Shown: positions 1 through 5,898, counted from the stretch's first letter. The stretch: 6,903 nucleotides of DNA from Elusimicrobiota bacterium (GCA_030639665.1 DAOWCC010000132.1:1-6903), one strand, 5' to 3'. Numbers and translations are program-made. The notes: generated by a model from the letters alone, not told the origin.

Positions 1-602
1 ATAAAATCATTAATACCGGCAAGCCTTAAGACATCTCCGGCCTTGCCCGCGGCATAACCCTTGGCAATGCTGCCAAGCCCTACATACATGCCTTTCAATT
101 TTAGGAAAAGCGTCATGTTTTTTTTATCAAGAATAATATTTTTGTAATTTACAAAAGCCAGCGCTTTTTCAATTTCATTTTTAGTGGGCGGAATTTTTCT
201 TTTTTTAATATTCCAGAGACGGCCAAGCGGCTTAAAACTGAGATCAAAAGCTCCACCGCTTTCATTTGAAATATCCAAGGCCGTATCAATTACATTCGCG
301 ATATCGTCCGTTATGGCAACAGGCTTTATTCCTGAATTATCGGCCGCCTTTGAAATGGGGCTGTCAACATCCCATTCGCTCATCTCCAGTTCCAAACGCT
401 CGACTTCGTCAAAAGCTTTAAGGGCAAGCGCGTTAAATTTTTCTTTACTCAATTTCTTTTTATCGGCAAAAACTTTTACTTTAAATATCGTGCCCATAAG
501 CATTTTTTCTTTCTGATAAAAGCCGTATTCCGGCTTAGGCGAACATGAAGCGGAAAGAAAAACAGCCGCAAAAATAAGAATAGTCAGGGATTTGGTAAAC
601 AT
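1..602 (-). CDS. apbE: ApbE-family FAD:protein FMN transferase, lipoprotein (C-terminus beyond window)
   Basis: ApbE enzymes cleave FAD and attach FMN through a phosphoester bond to Thr/Ser of exported flavoproteins such as RnfG and RnfD. The reverse strand translates without a stop for 200 codons to the window edge. Residues 1-20 form a signal peptide ending FLSASC, a plausible lipobox with Cys20 as lipid anchor. Family motifs follow in order: MGTIF (36-40), EMSEW (73-77), SGGAFDLSFKPLGRLW (115-130) and GLGSIAKGYA (175-184), which matches the usual LGGxAKGYA with Ser for the second Gly. The remaining part of the roughly 300-residue family is off the edge. The ATG at 602-600 has GGAGG 10 nt upstream (617-613). 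It is the last visible gene of the rnf operon, 58 nt after rnfA, which fits a role in maturing the complex at the outer face of the membrane. Identification is firm; lipidation is inferred. Confidence 0.93.
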   Translation of the reverse strand, partial: MFTKSLTILIFAAVFLSASCSPKPEYGFYQKEKMLMGTIFKVKVFADKKKLSKEKFNALALKAFDEVERLELEMSEWDVDSPISKAADNSGIKPVAITDDIANVIDTALDISNESGGAFDLSFKPLGRLWNIKKRKIPPTKNEIEKALAFVNYKNIILDKKNMTLFLKLKGMYVGLGSIAKGYAAGKAGDVLRLAGINDF

Positions 603-660
603 AAGGAGATTACCTCCAATTGGAAAGATAAGTTAAATTAAAACAACTTATTAAAAAATT
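603..660 (-). promoter_or_regulatory. rnfA-apbE spacer with apbE ribosome binding site and a small hairpin
   Basis: This 58-nt AT-rich spacer holds the apbE Shine-Dalgarno GGAGG (617-613). On the minus strand it also has a perfect 7-bp inverted repeat, ATAAGTT (651-645) and AACTTAT (634-628), with a 10-nt loop. GGAG (617-614) can pair with CTCC (606-603) just before the ATG, a 4-bp stem that could weakly mask the site. No U-run follows the 7-bp stem, so it is not an intrinsic terminator, and apbE is likely co-transcribed with rnfA. Function of the hairpins is unproven. Confidence 0.5.
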
Positions 661-1239
661 CTATTTTACTAATCCGGAAAAACCCATGAAAGCCATGGCT
701 AAAATACCCGCGGTAATAAGCGCGATCGGAATATTTTTAAAACATTCGGGAATATCCGCGTCTTCAATTCTTTCTCTTATTCCCGAAAAAATAATAATAG
801 CCAAACAGAAGCCAAGCCCGCTGCAAAACGCGAATAAAACGGATATGCCGAAAGAATAACTATTTTGAATGGATAAGATGGCCACGCCAAGAATGGCGCA
901 ATTGGTGGTAATTAAAGGAAGAAAAATACCGAGCGCCTGATAAAGCGCGGGACTCAGTTTCTTGAGAGCTATTTCAACAATCTGAACCAATGAAGCGATT
1001 ACGACAATAAACATAATCGTTTGTAAATACGCAATATTAAAAGGAATCAAAATAAATTTATTCAAAAGAAATGTAATGGCGGTGGCAAGTGTCATAACAA
1101 AAGTAACCGCCATGCCCATGCCTGAAGCTGTGGCTATTTTTTTAGACACTCCCATATAGGGACAAATACCTAGGAACCGGGCGAAAACGACATTATTAAT
1201 AAAAATCGCGCTTACCATGACTAAGAGGACTTCTTTCAT
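661..1239 (-). CDS. rnfA: Rnf complex membrane subunit RnfA
   Basis: RnfA is an integral membrane subunit of the Rnf ferredoxin:NAD+ oxidoreductase. It pairs with RnfE in inverted topology, and in Rnf/Nqr complexes the two hold a membrane-embedded [2Fe-2S] cluster between them. The product is 192 residues, the normal family length, with six hydrophobic segments (about 4-20, 38-58, 70-90, 101-121, 130-152, 170-190). The two hallmark segments are present: NNVVFARFLGICPYMGVS (15-32) with Cys26, and LGIFLPLITTNCAILGVA (103-120) with Cys114, the expected cluster ligands. The ATG at 1239-1237 overlaps the rnfE stop as ATGA and is preceded by AAGGGGG, so translation is probably coupled to rnfE. It ends in TAG (663-661); because the length is exactly normal, UAG acts as a real stop here, which matters for the UAG inside rnfD. 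Confidence 0.97.
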   Translation of the reverse strand: MKEVLLVMVSAIFINNVVFARFLGICPYMGVSKKIATASGMGMAVTFVMTLATAITFLLNKFILIPFNIAYLQTIMFIVVIASLVQIVEIALKKLSPALYQALGIFLPLITTNCAILGVAILSIQNSYSFGISVLFAFCSGLGFCLAIIIFSGIRERIEDADIPECFKNIPIALITAGILAMAFMGFSGLVK

Positions 1240-1835
1240 TTCGCCCCCTTATTCTTTTTGGTAAAGTAGATTACCGCCGCGACAATAAAACCCAAAGCCG
1301 CGAAAGCGCCCGGAGGCAAAACAAAAATAAGTATGGGAGGCATATTGCCGGCAATGGCAATACCGAATATAGTGCCGCTTCCAAGAATCTCTCTAATCGC
1401 GGAAAGGAGAAAAAGGGCCAGAGTAAATCCGATACCCATGCCAAGAGCGTCCAGAATGGAATACCATAATTTATTCCTGCTGGCAAAGGCCTCAGCCCTT
1501 CCAAGAATCATACAATTGACCACAATTAACGGAATAAAAATTCCCAAACTTTTATTTAACGCGGGTGAAAATGCCTGAATAAGCAAATCAACAATTGTGA
1601 CAAAAGTCGCGATAACGACAATATAGCAAGGTATCCTTACTTTTGAAGGTATTAATTTGCTTATCAATGAAATGACAATGTTTGAGCCGAGCAAAACAAA
1701 AGTTGTAGCCAAACCCATACCCAAACCGTTTATTACCGTGGTTGTTACGGCCAAAACGGGACATAAGCCGAGTAAAGCGACCAGAACCGGATTTTCTTTT
1801 ATAATACCTTTATTAAATTCTTGCCAAGCGTTCAT
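1236..1835 (-). CDS. rnfE: Rnf complex membrane subunit RnfE
   Basis: RnfE is the partner of RnfA in the membrane core of the Rnf complex and contributes to the buried [2Fe-2S] site and ion-coupled electron transfer. The 199-residue product has about six membrane segments. It carries the family signatures ENPVLVALLGLCPVLAV (14-30) with Cys25, and LGIFIPLIVVNCMILGRAEA (97-116) with Cys108, where the GRAEA tail distinguishes RnfE from RnfA. The C-terminus is basic (TKKNKGAK) and presumably cytoplasmic. The ATG at 1835-1833 overlaps the rnfG stop as ATGA, and its 3' end overlaps rnfA the same way, a tightly coupled G-E-A block. The homologous Nqr subunit NqrD is excluded by the surrounding RnfB and RnfC, which have no counterpart in Nqr operons. 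Confidence 0.97.
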   Translation of the reverse strand: MNAWQEFNKGIIKENPVLVALLGLCPVLAVTTTVINGLGMGLATTFVLLGSNIVISLISKLIPSKVRIPCYIVVIATFVTIVDLLIQAFSPALNKSLGIFIPLIVVNCMILGRAEAFASRNKLWYSILDALGMGIGFTLALFLLSAIREILGSGTIFGIAIAGNMPPILIFVLPPGAFAALGFIVAAVIYFTKKNKGAK

Positions 1836-2386
1836 TTTTTATTCCCGCTAAAATATTTTTTTGAAACAACTTCCAAACCTTTTTTCACCGCGTCTGTCGC
1901 GGCTCTGGATGAAATGGTGGCCGCCGTAAGCTCATCGACAAAACCGCCGTCTTTTTTTACTTTCCAATTAAAACCGTCTAATGTTTTATCTTTAAATTGT
2001 TTTTTGAACGGTTCATTCTCTATTTTATTGCCCAAGCCCGGTGTTTCTTTATGGGCCAAAACGCTATAATCGAAAACTTCCCCTTTTGGAGAAACAGCCA
2101 AGAGCAAGATTATCTCACCGGAGTAACCTTCATTGCTGGAAGTTTCAACAGCTACGCCCTTTAAATTATTATCTTCACCTTTTATCTCGAAAAATTCTTT
2201 TCCGCTTTCATCAATAACGGTTTTAATATCATCATTTTTAAATTCAAACGGAAAAATTTGTCTTAAAGCTTCAACCTTCACTCTTTCCATGGCTTTTTCG
2301 ATGGGAACTTTCGTAATATCATTAGTCACATAAAGCAATAAAGCGCTGAAAAAACCGATTATTGTCAAAACAAACACTGATTTCAC
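1832..2386 (-). CDS. rnfG: Rnf complex flavoprotein subunit RnfG
   Basis: RnfG is a membrane-anchored electron-transfer subunit with FMN bound covalently to a threonine, on the outer side of the membrane. The 184-residue product has one N-terminal membrane segment (about 4-21) and an FMN-binding domain. Visible motifs are GYSGEI (87-92), HKETPGLG (112-119) and DELTAATISSRAATDAV (151-167). The last fits the ApbE flavinylation consensus DxxTxAT, so Thr157 is the predicted FMN site. The start is GTG at 2386-2384, chosen because AGGAGG lies 7 nt upstream (2399-2394) and the membrane segment begins at once. The Shine-Dalgarno is predicted to be buried in an RNA structure that fills the gap to rnfD. 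The 3' end overlaps rnfE as ATGA. apbE in the same operon is the likely modifying enzyme. Confidence 0.96.
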   Translation of the reverse strand: MKSVFVLTIIGFFSALLLYVTNDITKVPIEKAMERVKVEALRQIFPFEFKNDDIKTVIDESGKEFFEIKGEDNNLKGVAVETSSNEGYSGEIILLLAVSPKGEVFDYSVLAHKETPGLGNKIENEPFKKQFKDKTLDGFNWKVKKDGGFVDELTAATISSRAATDAVKKGLEVVSKKYFSGNKK

Positions 2387-2470
2387 CCTACCACCTCCTC
2401 ACCAATCTTTGATTGGTACATGACATATAATAATTTTAAGGCAACCTTGTTGCCTGAGCAGGTGGTAAGG
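2386..2470 (-). promoter_or_regulatory. Predicted three-way-junction RNA masking the rnfG ribosome binding site
   Basis: Read on the minus strand, the rnfD-rnfG gap folds almost entirely. P1 pairs 2470-2456 (CCTTACCACCTGCTC) with 2400-2386 (GAGGAGGTGGTAGGG): 15 positions, one G-G mismatch (2459/2397) and one U-G wobble (2468/2388). P2 is a perfect 7-bp hairpin, AGGCAAC-AAG-GTTGCCT (2455-2439), directly abutting P1. P3 is a perfect 7-bp hairpin, ACCAATC-AAA-GATTGGT (2417-2401), abutting P1 on the other side. The only unpaired part of the junction is a 21-nt AU-rich linker (2438-2418). P1 covers the whole rnfG Shine-Dalgarno and the first base of its GTG. Neither hairpin is followed by a strong U-run, so a translational switch or coupling device is more likely than a terminator. 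I recognise no known riboswitch class. The pairing is seen directly; the function is inferred. Confidence 0.65.
2391..2399 (-). promoter_or_regulatory. Strong Shine-Dalgarno of rnfG
   Basis: The minus strand reads AGGAGGTGG, the closest match in the window to the anti-Shine-Dalgarno complement, with 7 nt between AGGAGG and the GTG at 2386-2384. It decides the rnfG start at a non-ATG codon. It is fully contained in the 3' strand of the predicted P1 helix, so a strong site may be kept masked. Confidence 0.85.
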
Positions 2471-2471
2471 G

Positions 2472-2714
2472 TCATTTATTAACCTTCCACAGTTTCGCGT
2501 TTGTATTCGCGTCCCATTTATCTATAAGAGGAACAAAACCGTTCATTATAAGTATGGCAAAAGACACGCCTTCGGGATAGCCGCCAAAAAGACGAATAAT
2601 GCCCGTCAATAAACCGCAGCCTAAACCGAAAATCAATTGTCCCCGTCTTGAAACGGGACTTGTAACCATATCGGTAGCCATAAACAAATCTCCCCATAAA
2701 AGCCCTCCTGTCAC
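2472..2714 (-). CDS. rnfD: RnfD C-terminal part, downstream of the in-frame UAG
   Basis: This is the C-terminal quarter of RnfD, in the same frame as the upstream part and separated from it only by a UAG and two sense codons (His, Phe). It begins at GTG 2714-2712, the first possible start after the UAG, and ends in TGA (2474-2472). It contains the conserved LFMATDMVTSPVSRRGQLIF block and then two membrane segments with FGGYPEGVSFAILIMNGFVP, all typical RnfD and undegraded. If made separately, a better start could be the ATG at 2681-2679, which has GGGGAG about 8 nt upstream. That product would lack the membrane segments needed for RnfD on its own. The intact sequence suggests either a very recent mutation, a sequence error, or that it is still translated by readthrough. 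Confidence 0.8.
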   Translation of the reverse strand: MTGGLLWGDLFMATDMVTSPVSRRGQLIFGLGCGLLTGIIRLFGGYPEGVSFAILIMNGFVPLIDKWDANTNAKLWKVNK

Positions 2715-2720
2715 AAAATG

Positions 2721-2723
2721 CTA
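2721..2723 (-). other. In-frame UAG codon interrupting rnfD
   Basis: The minus strand reads TCG CCT CTC TAG CAT TTT GTG ACA GGA GGG, i.e. SPL-stop-HFVTGG, where RnfD proteins usually read like PLFHLLTGG. The UAG therefore replaces an aromatic or hydrophobic residue within a conserved loop and membrane segment, with no shift of frame. One base change from a Tyr, Trp, Leu, Gln or similar codon would create it. Ignoring the stop, rnfD runs 3434-2472 (320 codons before TGA), a normal family length. Confidence 0.9.
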
Positions 2724-3434
2724 GAGAGGCGACGAATACTCAAGCGTATGCAGATAATGAAAAATTCCCACGAAAGCCAAAGTAGAACCTATAAAACTGA
2801 CGGGAATAATCCAAGTTATATATCTTTTCCAAAAAAGAACAATAGAGCCAATCAATAAAGCCAAAGCCGAAGTCTCACCAAGACTGCCGCCCACTTTACC
2901 GATAAACGCCTGCCATAATGTTATTGAACCGGCCGCCTGAAGCCCCTCGGTTTTTAAAACTCCCAAGGGAGAGGCTGCCGTCTGCATATCAACAAAAGGC
3001 ACCGGCCAAATGGTCATAGCGACCGGAAATGAAATAAGAAGGAAAACTCTGGCCGCGAGAGCGGGATTAAAAATATTAAAACCAAGGCCGCCAAATAATT
3101 GTTTCACTACGACGATAGCCACAAAAGAACCGAGAACGGCCATCCAATAAGGAAAATTTGAAGGGAGATTTAAGGCTAATAATATCCCCGTTACAAGCGC
3201 GCTGCCGTCAAAACAAGCAATCTCTTGTTTTCTGATTTTATTGATGATATATTCAAAGCCGATAGCGGATATACTGCAAACAAGGATAAGCATTAAGGCT
3301 CGAATACCGAAAAAATAAACCGCCGCTATCATCGCAGGCAATAATGCCAAAACCACGGTATACATGACTTTCTCTATACTATCTGTGTTTTTAGTATACG
3401 GAGGATAAGCTATTATCAGTTTGGTATTTTCCAT
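2721..3434 (-). CDS. rnfD: RnfD N-terminal part, ending at the in-frame UAG
   Basis: RnfD is a multi-spanning membrane subunit of the Rnf complex carrying covalent FMN, and is thought to take part in ion translocation. The 237 residues up to the UAG include about seven hydrophobic segments (from about 23), the conserved DGSALVTGILLALNLPSN region (76-93), KQLFGGLGFNIFNPALAARV (111-130), and the flavinylation motif DMQTAASPL (149-157). That motif fits DxxTxA[T/S], but the acceptor position is Ser155 where RnfD usually has Thr. The ATG at 3434-3432 has AGGA about 8 nt upstream and lies 17 nt after the rnfC stop. A product ending here would miss the last membrane segments and the FMATD block and would probably not assemble. 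The full gene is 2472-3434; the C-terminal part is listed separately. Confidence 0.9.
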   Translation of the reverse strand: MENTKLIIAYPPYTKNTDSIEKVMYTVVLALLPAMIAAVYFFGIRALMLILVCSISAIGFEYIINKIRKQEIACFDGSALVTGILLALNLPSNFPYWMAVLGSFVAIVVVKQLFGGLGFNIFNPALAARVFLLISFPVAMTIWPVPFVDMQTAASPLGVLKTEGLQAAGSITLWQAFIGKVGGSLGETSALALLIGSIVLFWKRYITWIIPVSFIGSTLAFVGIFHYLHTLEYSSPL

Positions 3435-3451
3435 TATTATTTCCTACAACC

Positions 3452-4792
3452 TTATGAGCCCTGTAATTTACATTTTGCAATCGCGGCCAAATTCGCGTTC
3501 ATAATCTTCGCGTATTTAATCCAATGCACCAAATCTCTTTTTGACGGACAAACAAAAGCGCAGCTTCCGCATTCCATGCACTGGCTTAAACCATACTCCT
3601 GAGCCTGTTCAACATTCGTTTGCGCCAAATTGGCCAAAAGTATGGGCTTTAAATTTAAAGGACATACTTCCTCGCAACGACCGCATCTCAAACACGGTCT
3701 TTCCTTTTTTTCCGCCAATTTCATTTCATCGATAAAAAGTATCCCCGAAGTTGTTTTAACAACGGGTACATCAAAACTGTATTGAGCCTTGCCCATCATC
3801 GGCCCGCCGCTTATAAGCAAATTCATTTTTCCGCTTTCAATGCCGCCGCAATAATCAACAATATCCGAAAACATTGTTCCTATCGGCGCCTTTATATTTT
3901 TCTTATTTTTTATGGCCGCGCCGGAAACGGTCAAAACTCTTTCAATAAGCGGTTTATTTTTACATACCGCTTCATAAACGGCCAAAGCCGTGGCGACATT
4001 ATTAACCATACAACCCACATCAAAAGGCAATTGTCCATTGCCCACGGTTCTGCCGGTTATCGCGTTTATAAGCTGTTTTTCTCCGCCTTGGGGATATCTG
4101 GGTTTTAAAGCCACGACTTCAAAGCCGTATGACGAAGCTTTCGCTATCATCAGCTTAATCGCGTCTTCCTTATTATTCTCGATTCCTATATACACCTTTA
4201 AATCTTTCGGAAAAAACGAGGCTATTATTAAAAGTCCTTTAAGAATTTCATCCGGCCTTTCAAGCATAAGCCTATGATCGGCCGTTAAATAGGGCTCGCA
4301 TTCGGCTCCGTTTAGTATTAAGGTATCAATCTTTTTATCTTTGGGAGGCGACAATTTAACATGAGTGGGAAATCCGGCTCCGCCCATGCCCACAATACCC
4401 GCGTCTTTAACTCTTTTAAGTTTTTCTTGGGAAGATAATTCTTTAAAATCTATTTCATCGGTATTCAAACCTTCAGCCCATTCTTCCTTGCCGTCCGCTT
4501 CAATAAAAACGGTTTTCACAAATTTCCCGCAGGAATGAGGATGTTGATCTATTTTTTTTATTTTACCGCTTGTAGGAGAATGAACGGCCGCGCTTATAAA
4601 ACCATTGGCATCGGCAAGGCATTGTCCTTTCTTTACTTCTTCTCCCACCTTTACAATCAAGGCGGCGGGCTTACCGATATGTTGAGCTAAAGGCACGGCA
4701 ATCAATTTGGGCGTCGGCATTGTTTCAATGGCGAGAACGCTCGTCAATTTGTTTTCGTTAGGATGTATACCGCCGAATTTAAATGTTTTCAT
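3452..4792 (-). CDS. rnfC: Rnf complex NADH/FMN subunit RnfC
   Basis: RnfC is the peripheral cytoplasmic subunit where NAD+ is reduced (or NADH oxidised); it binds FMN and two 4Fe-4S clusters and passes electrons to or from RnfB. The 446-residue product has the RnfC N-terminal domain beginning FKFGGIHP, a glycine-rich nucleotide/FMN segment GIVGMGGAGFPTHVKL (132-147), the conserved NGAECEPYLTADHRLM (161-176), a SLBB-like region near 285-335, and two ferredoxin motifs: C367xxC370xxC373xxxC377 and C405xxC408xxC411xxxC415. It lacks the long repetitive C-terminal extension of the E. coli protein and resembles the compact form of anaerobes. The ATG at 4792-4790 has only a weak AGAGA about 10 nt upstream, within a possible stem. 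It follows rnfB after a 103-nt spacer and precedes rnfD by 17 nt. Confidence 0.97.
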   Translation of the reverse strand: MKTFKFGGIHPNENKLTSVLAIETMPTPKLIAVPLAQHIGKPAALIVKVGEEVKKGQCLADANGFISAAVHSPTSGKIKKIDQHPHSCGKFVKTVFIEADGKEEWAEGLNTDEIDFKELSSQEKLKRVKDAGIVGMGGAGFPTHVKLSPPKDKKIDTLILNGAECEPYLTADHRLMLERPDEILKGLLIIASFFPKDLKVYIGIENNKEDAIKLMIAKASSYGFEVVALKPRYPQGGEKQLINAITGRTVGNGQLPFDVGCMVNNVATALAVYEAVCKNKPLIERVLTVSGAAIKNKKNIKAPIGTMFSDIVDYCGGIESGKMNLLISGGPMMGKAQYSFDVPVVKTTSGILFIDEMKLAEKKERPCLRCGRCEEVCPLNLKPILLANLAQTNVEQAQEYGLSQCMECGSCAFVCPSKRDLVHWIKYAKIMNANLAAIAKCKLQGS

Positions 4793-4895
4793 TTTTAAGA
4801 TTTCTCTAAACTATAGTAATAAAAAGTTGTTTACTACTTCACTGCCGTGCTGCTTGCCCTTCCGAAGCTTGTTAGAGTAGGAGGGTCGCGCTAAT
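4793..4895 (-). other. Structured rnfB-rnfC spacer with a GC-rich core
   Basis: The spacer is AT-rich near rnfC but has a GC-rich block at about 4841-4891 unlike the rest of the intergenic DNA. On the minus strand CTCTAAC (4877-4871) can pair with GTTTAGAG (4811-4804) with one bulge, covering the weak rnfC ribosome binding site. Inside lie TAGTAA/TTACTA (4836-4831 with 4819-4814, 11-nt loop) and a 4-bp GCTT/AAGC stem in the GC-rich core; CTACT/AGTAG is a competing pairing. I see no gene here: a reverse-strand reading frame crossing it is mostly a shadow of rnfB. It could be a regulatory leader, a processing site or the remnant of a small repeat. Confidence 0.35.
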
Positions 4896-5795
4896 TTAAT
4901 ATCCCAGTGTTCCGTTTTCGCCCGTTTCATTCGGATGACAAACTTTACATCCGTCGCAAGAATCCTCAATTTTAGGCGGAGCTTTTTTCGGCGCCATAAC
5001 ATATTTAGTCAAAGGTATGCATTTAACCGGACATACCTTGGCGCAGAGTCCGCAATTGACGCACTTTTCCTCATCAATAACCGCGCAAAAATTTTCAACT
5101 TTTATGGCGTCAAATTTACAAGCTTTAACGCAAAGCATACAGCCAATACAGCCATTGGAGCAATATTTGCGGGTCACGCCGCCTTTATCGACGGAAACGC
5201 AGGCAACATGATATTTCCTGGCTTTCTTTTCTTGAAGTTTCAAAACATGTTGGGGACATTTATCTATGCACGCTCCGCAGCCCACGCAATTTTCCGAATC
5301 CACCACTATAAGACCATTCACAATTTCGAGAGCGTCATATTTACATGAGGCTATGCATGAACCAAGACCGACACAGCCATAGGCGCATTGCTTCACGCTT
5401 GGCAGTATTTCTTTTACCGCCCAACAATCTTTAATTCCTTTATAATCCGCCAAAAATTTAGTGGTCGTCTCATTGCCATTGCATAAAACAACACAAGACA
5501 CAGGCTTGGCCGCGTCCATTGTAATGCCCAATATCCGCCCAAGTTCATAACTTAAATCATCTCCGCCGATAGGGCATGTTTTTGAAGAATCTCTTGTTTT
5601 AACCAGCTCCGCCGCGAACTGCGCGCAACCGGGATAACCGCAAGCTCCGCAATTGGCTCCCGGAAGCATTGCTGTTACGGTATCAACCATCGGATCGGTT
5701 TTAACATAGAATTTTTTTGAAGCAAATAAAATACATAGGCCCAGAACAAAAGTGAGCGAGCTTAAAATAAGTAGTGGTATCAATATCGCAGTCAT
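4896..5795 (-). CDS. rnfB: Rnf complex ferredoxin-interacting iron-sulfur subunit RnfB
   Basis: RnfB is the membrane-anchored entry point for electrons from reduced ferredoxin. The 299-residue product has one N-terminal membrane helix (about 3-25). Next is the RnfB-type cluster motif C49GAC52GYPGC57 with C74, and a Cys pair at 101/105. Four ferredoxin-like cysteine groups follow: C137/C141/C147/C151, C170/C173/C176/C180, C212/C216/C219/C222/C226, and C245/C248/C251/C255. The first two and last two resemble tandem 4Fe-4S ferredoxin folds. The C-terminus adds C280xxC283xxC286 followed by His and a polar tail, which I do not regard as a standard part of the family. The ATG at 5795-5793 is the first gene of the operon, with only a weak Shine-Dalgarno (GAGA) in a leader predicted to be about 12 nt. 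It is followed by rnfC after 103 nt. Confidence 0.96.
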   Translation of the reverse strand: MTAILIPLLILSSLTFVLGLCILFASKKFYVKTDPMVDTVTAMLPGANCGACGYPGCAQFAAELVKTRDSSKTCPIGGDDLSYELGRILGITMDAAKPVSCVVLCNGNETTTKFLADYKGIKDCWAVKEILPSVKQCAYGCVGLGSCIASCKYDALEIVNGLIVVDSENCVGCGACIDKCPQHVLKLQEKKARKYHVACVSVDKGGVTRKYCSNGCIGCMLCVKACKFDAIKVENFCAVIDEEKCVNCGLCAKVCPVKCIPLTKYVMAPKKAPPKIEDSCDGCKVCHPNETGENGTLGY

Positions 5796-5814
5796 TGTTA
5801 TTTCTCAGAAACCT

Positions 5815-5843
5815 ATTGTACATGTTTTTAGTTTCTTTTTCAA
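5815..5843 (-). promoter_or_regulatory. Sigma70-type promoter of the rnf operon
   Basis: On the minus strand TTGAAA (5843-5838) and TACAAT (5820-5815) are separated by exactly 17 nt; each hexamer differs from consensus at one position. Transcription would start near 5808, giving a leader of about 12 nt before the rnfB ATG. Its position in the divergent gap, upstream of the first rnf gene, supports it. No clear operator repeat was found around it. Confidence 0.6.
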
Positions 5844-5898
5844 TTTTCAACAAATGTAATACTTCTTTTCCTTATATTATTGCTAAAATAAGGTTTCC

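Noticed and set aside
184..516. A 110-codon plus-strand reading frame
   Set aside because: It lies antisense to apbE, whose motifs are clear on the minus strand.
2401..2455. The two perfect hairpins in the rnfD-rnfG gap as intrinsic terminators
   Set aside because: Neither is followed on the minus strand by a run of U: the first is followed by TAAAATTATT and the second by the rnfG Shine-Dalgarno. Stems are only 7 bp.
661..2723. General reassignment of UAG to an amino acid in this organism
   Set aside because: rnfA ends in TAG at exactly the family length; reading through would add 16 unrelated residues. Only the rnfD UAG is out of place.
4811..5002. A 63-codon reading frame on the minus strand
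   Set aside because: It overlaps the 3' end of rnfB in another frame, has a basic, low-information product and no recognisable domain; it is probably a shadow extended into the spacer.
661..5795. A Na+-translocating NADH:quinone oxidoreductase (nqr) operon
   Set aside because: The four-cluster RnfB and two-cluster RnfC have no counterpart in nqr operons, and nqrA and nqrF are absent.
5873..5889. A plus-strand promoter for the glycosyltransferase (TATATT, TATTAT or TGCTAAAAT as -10)
   Set aside because: Several overlapping AT-rich candidates exist, but none has a recognisable -35 hexamer at 16-18 nt, so no single call can be supported.
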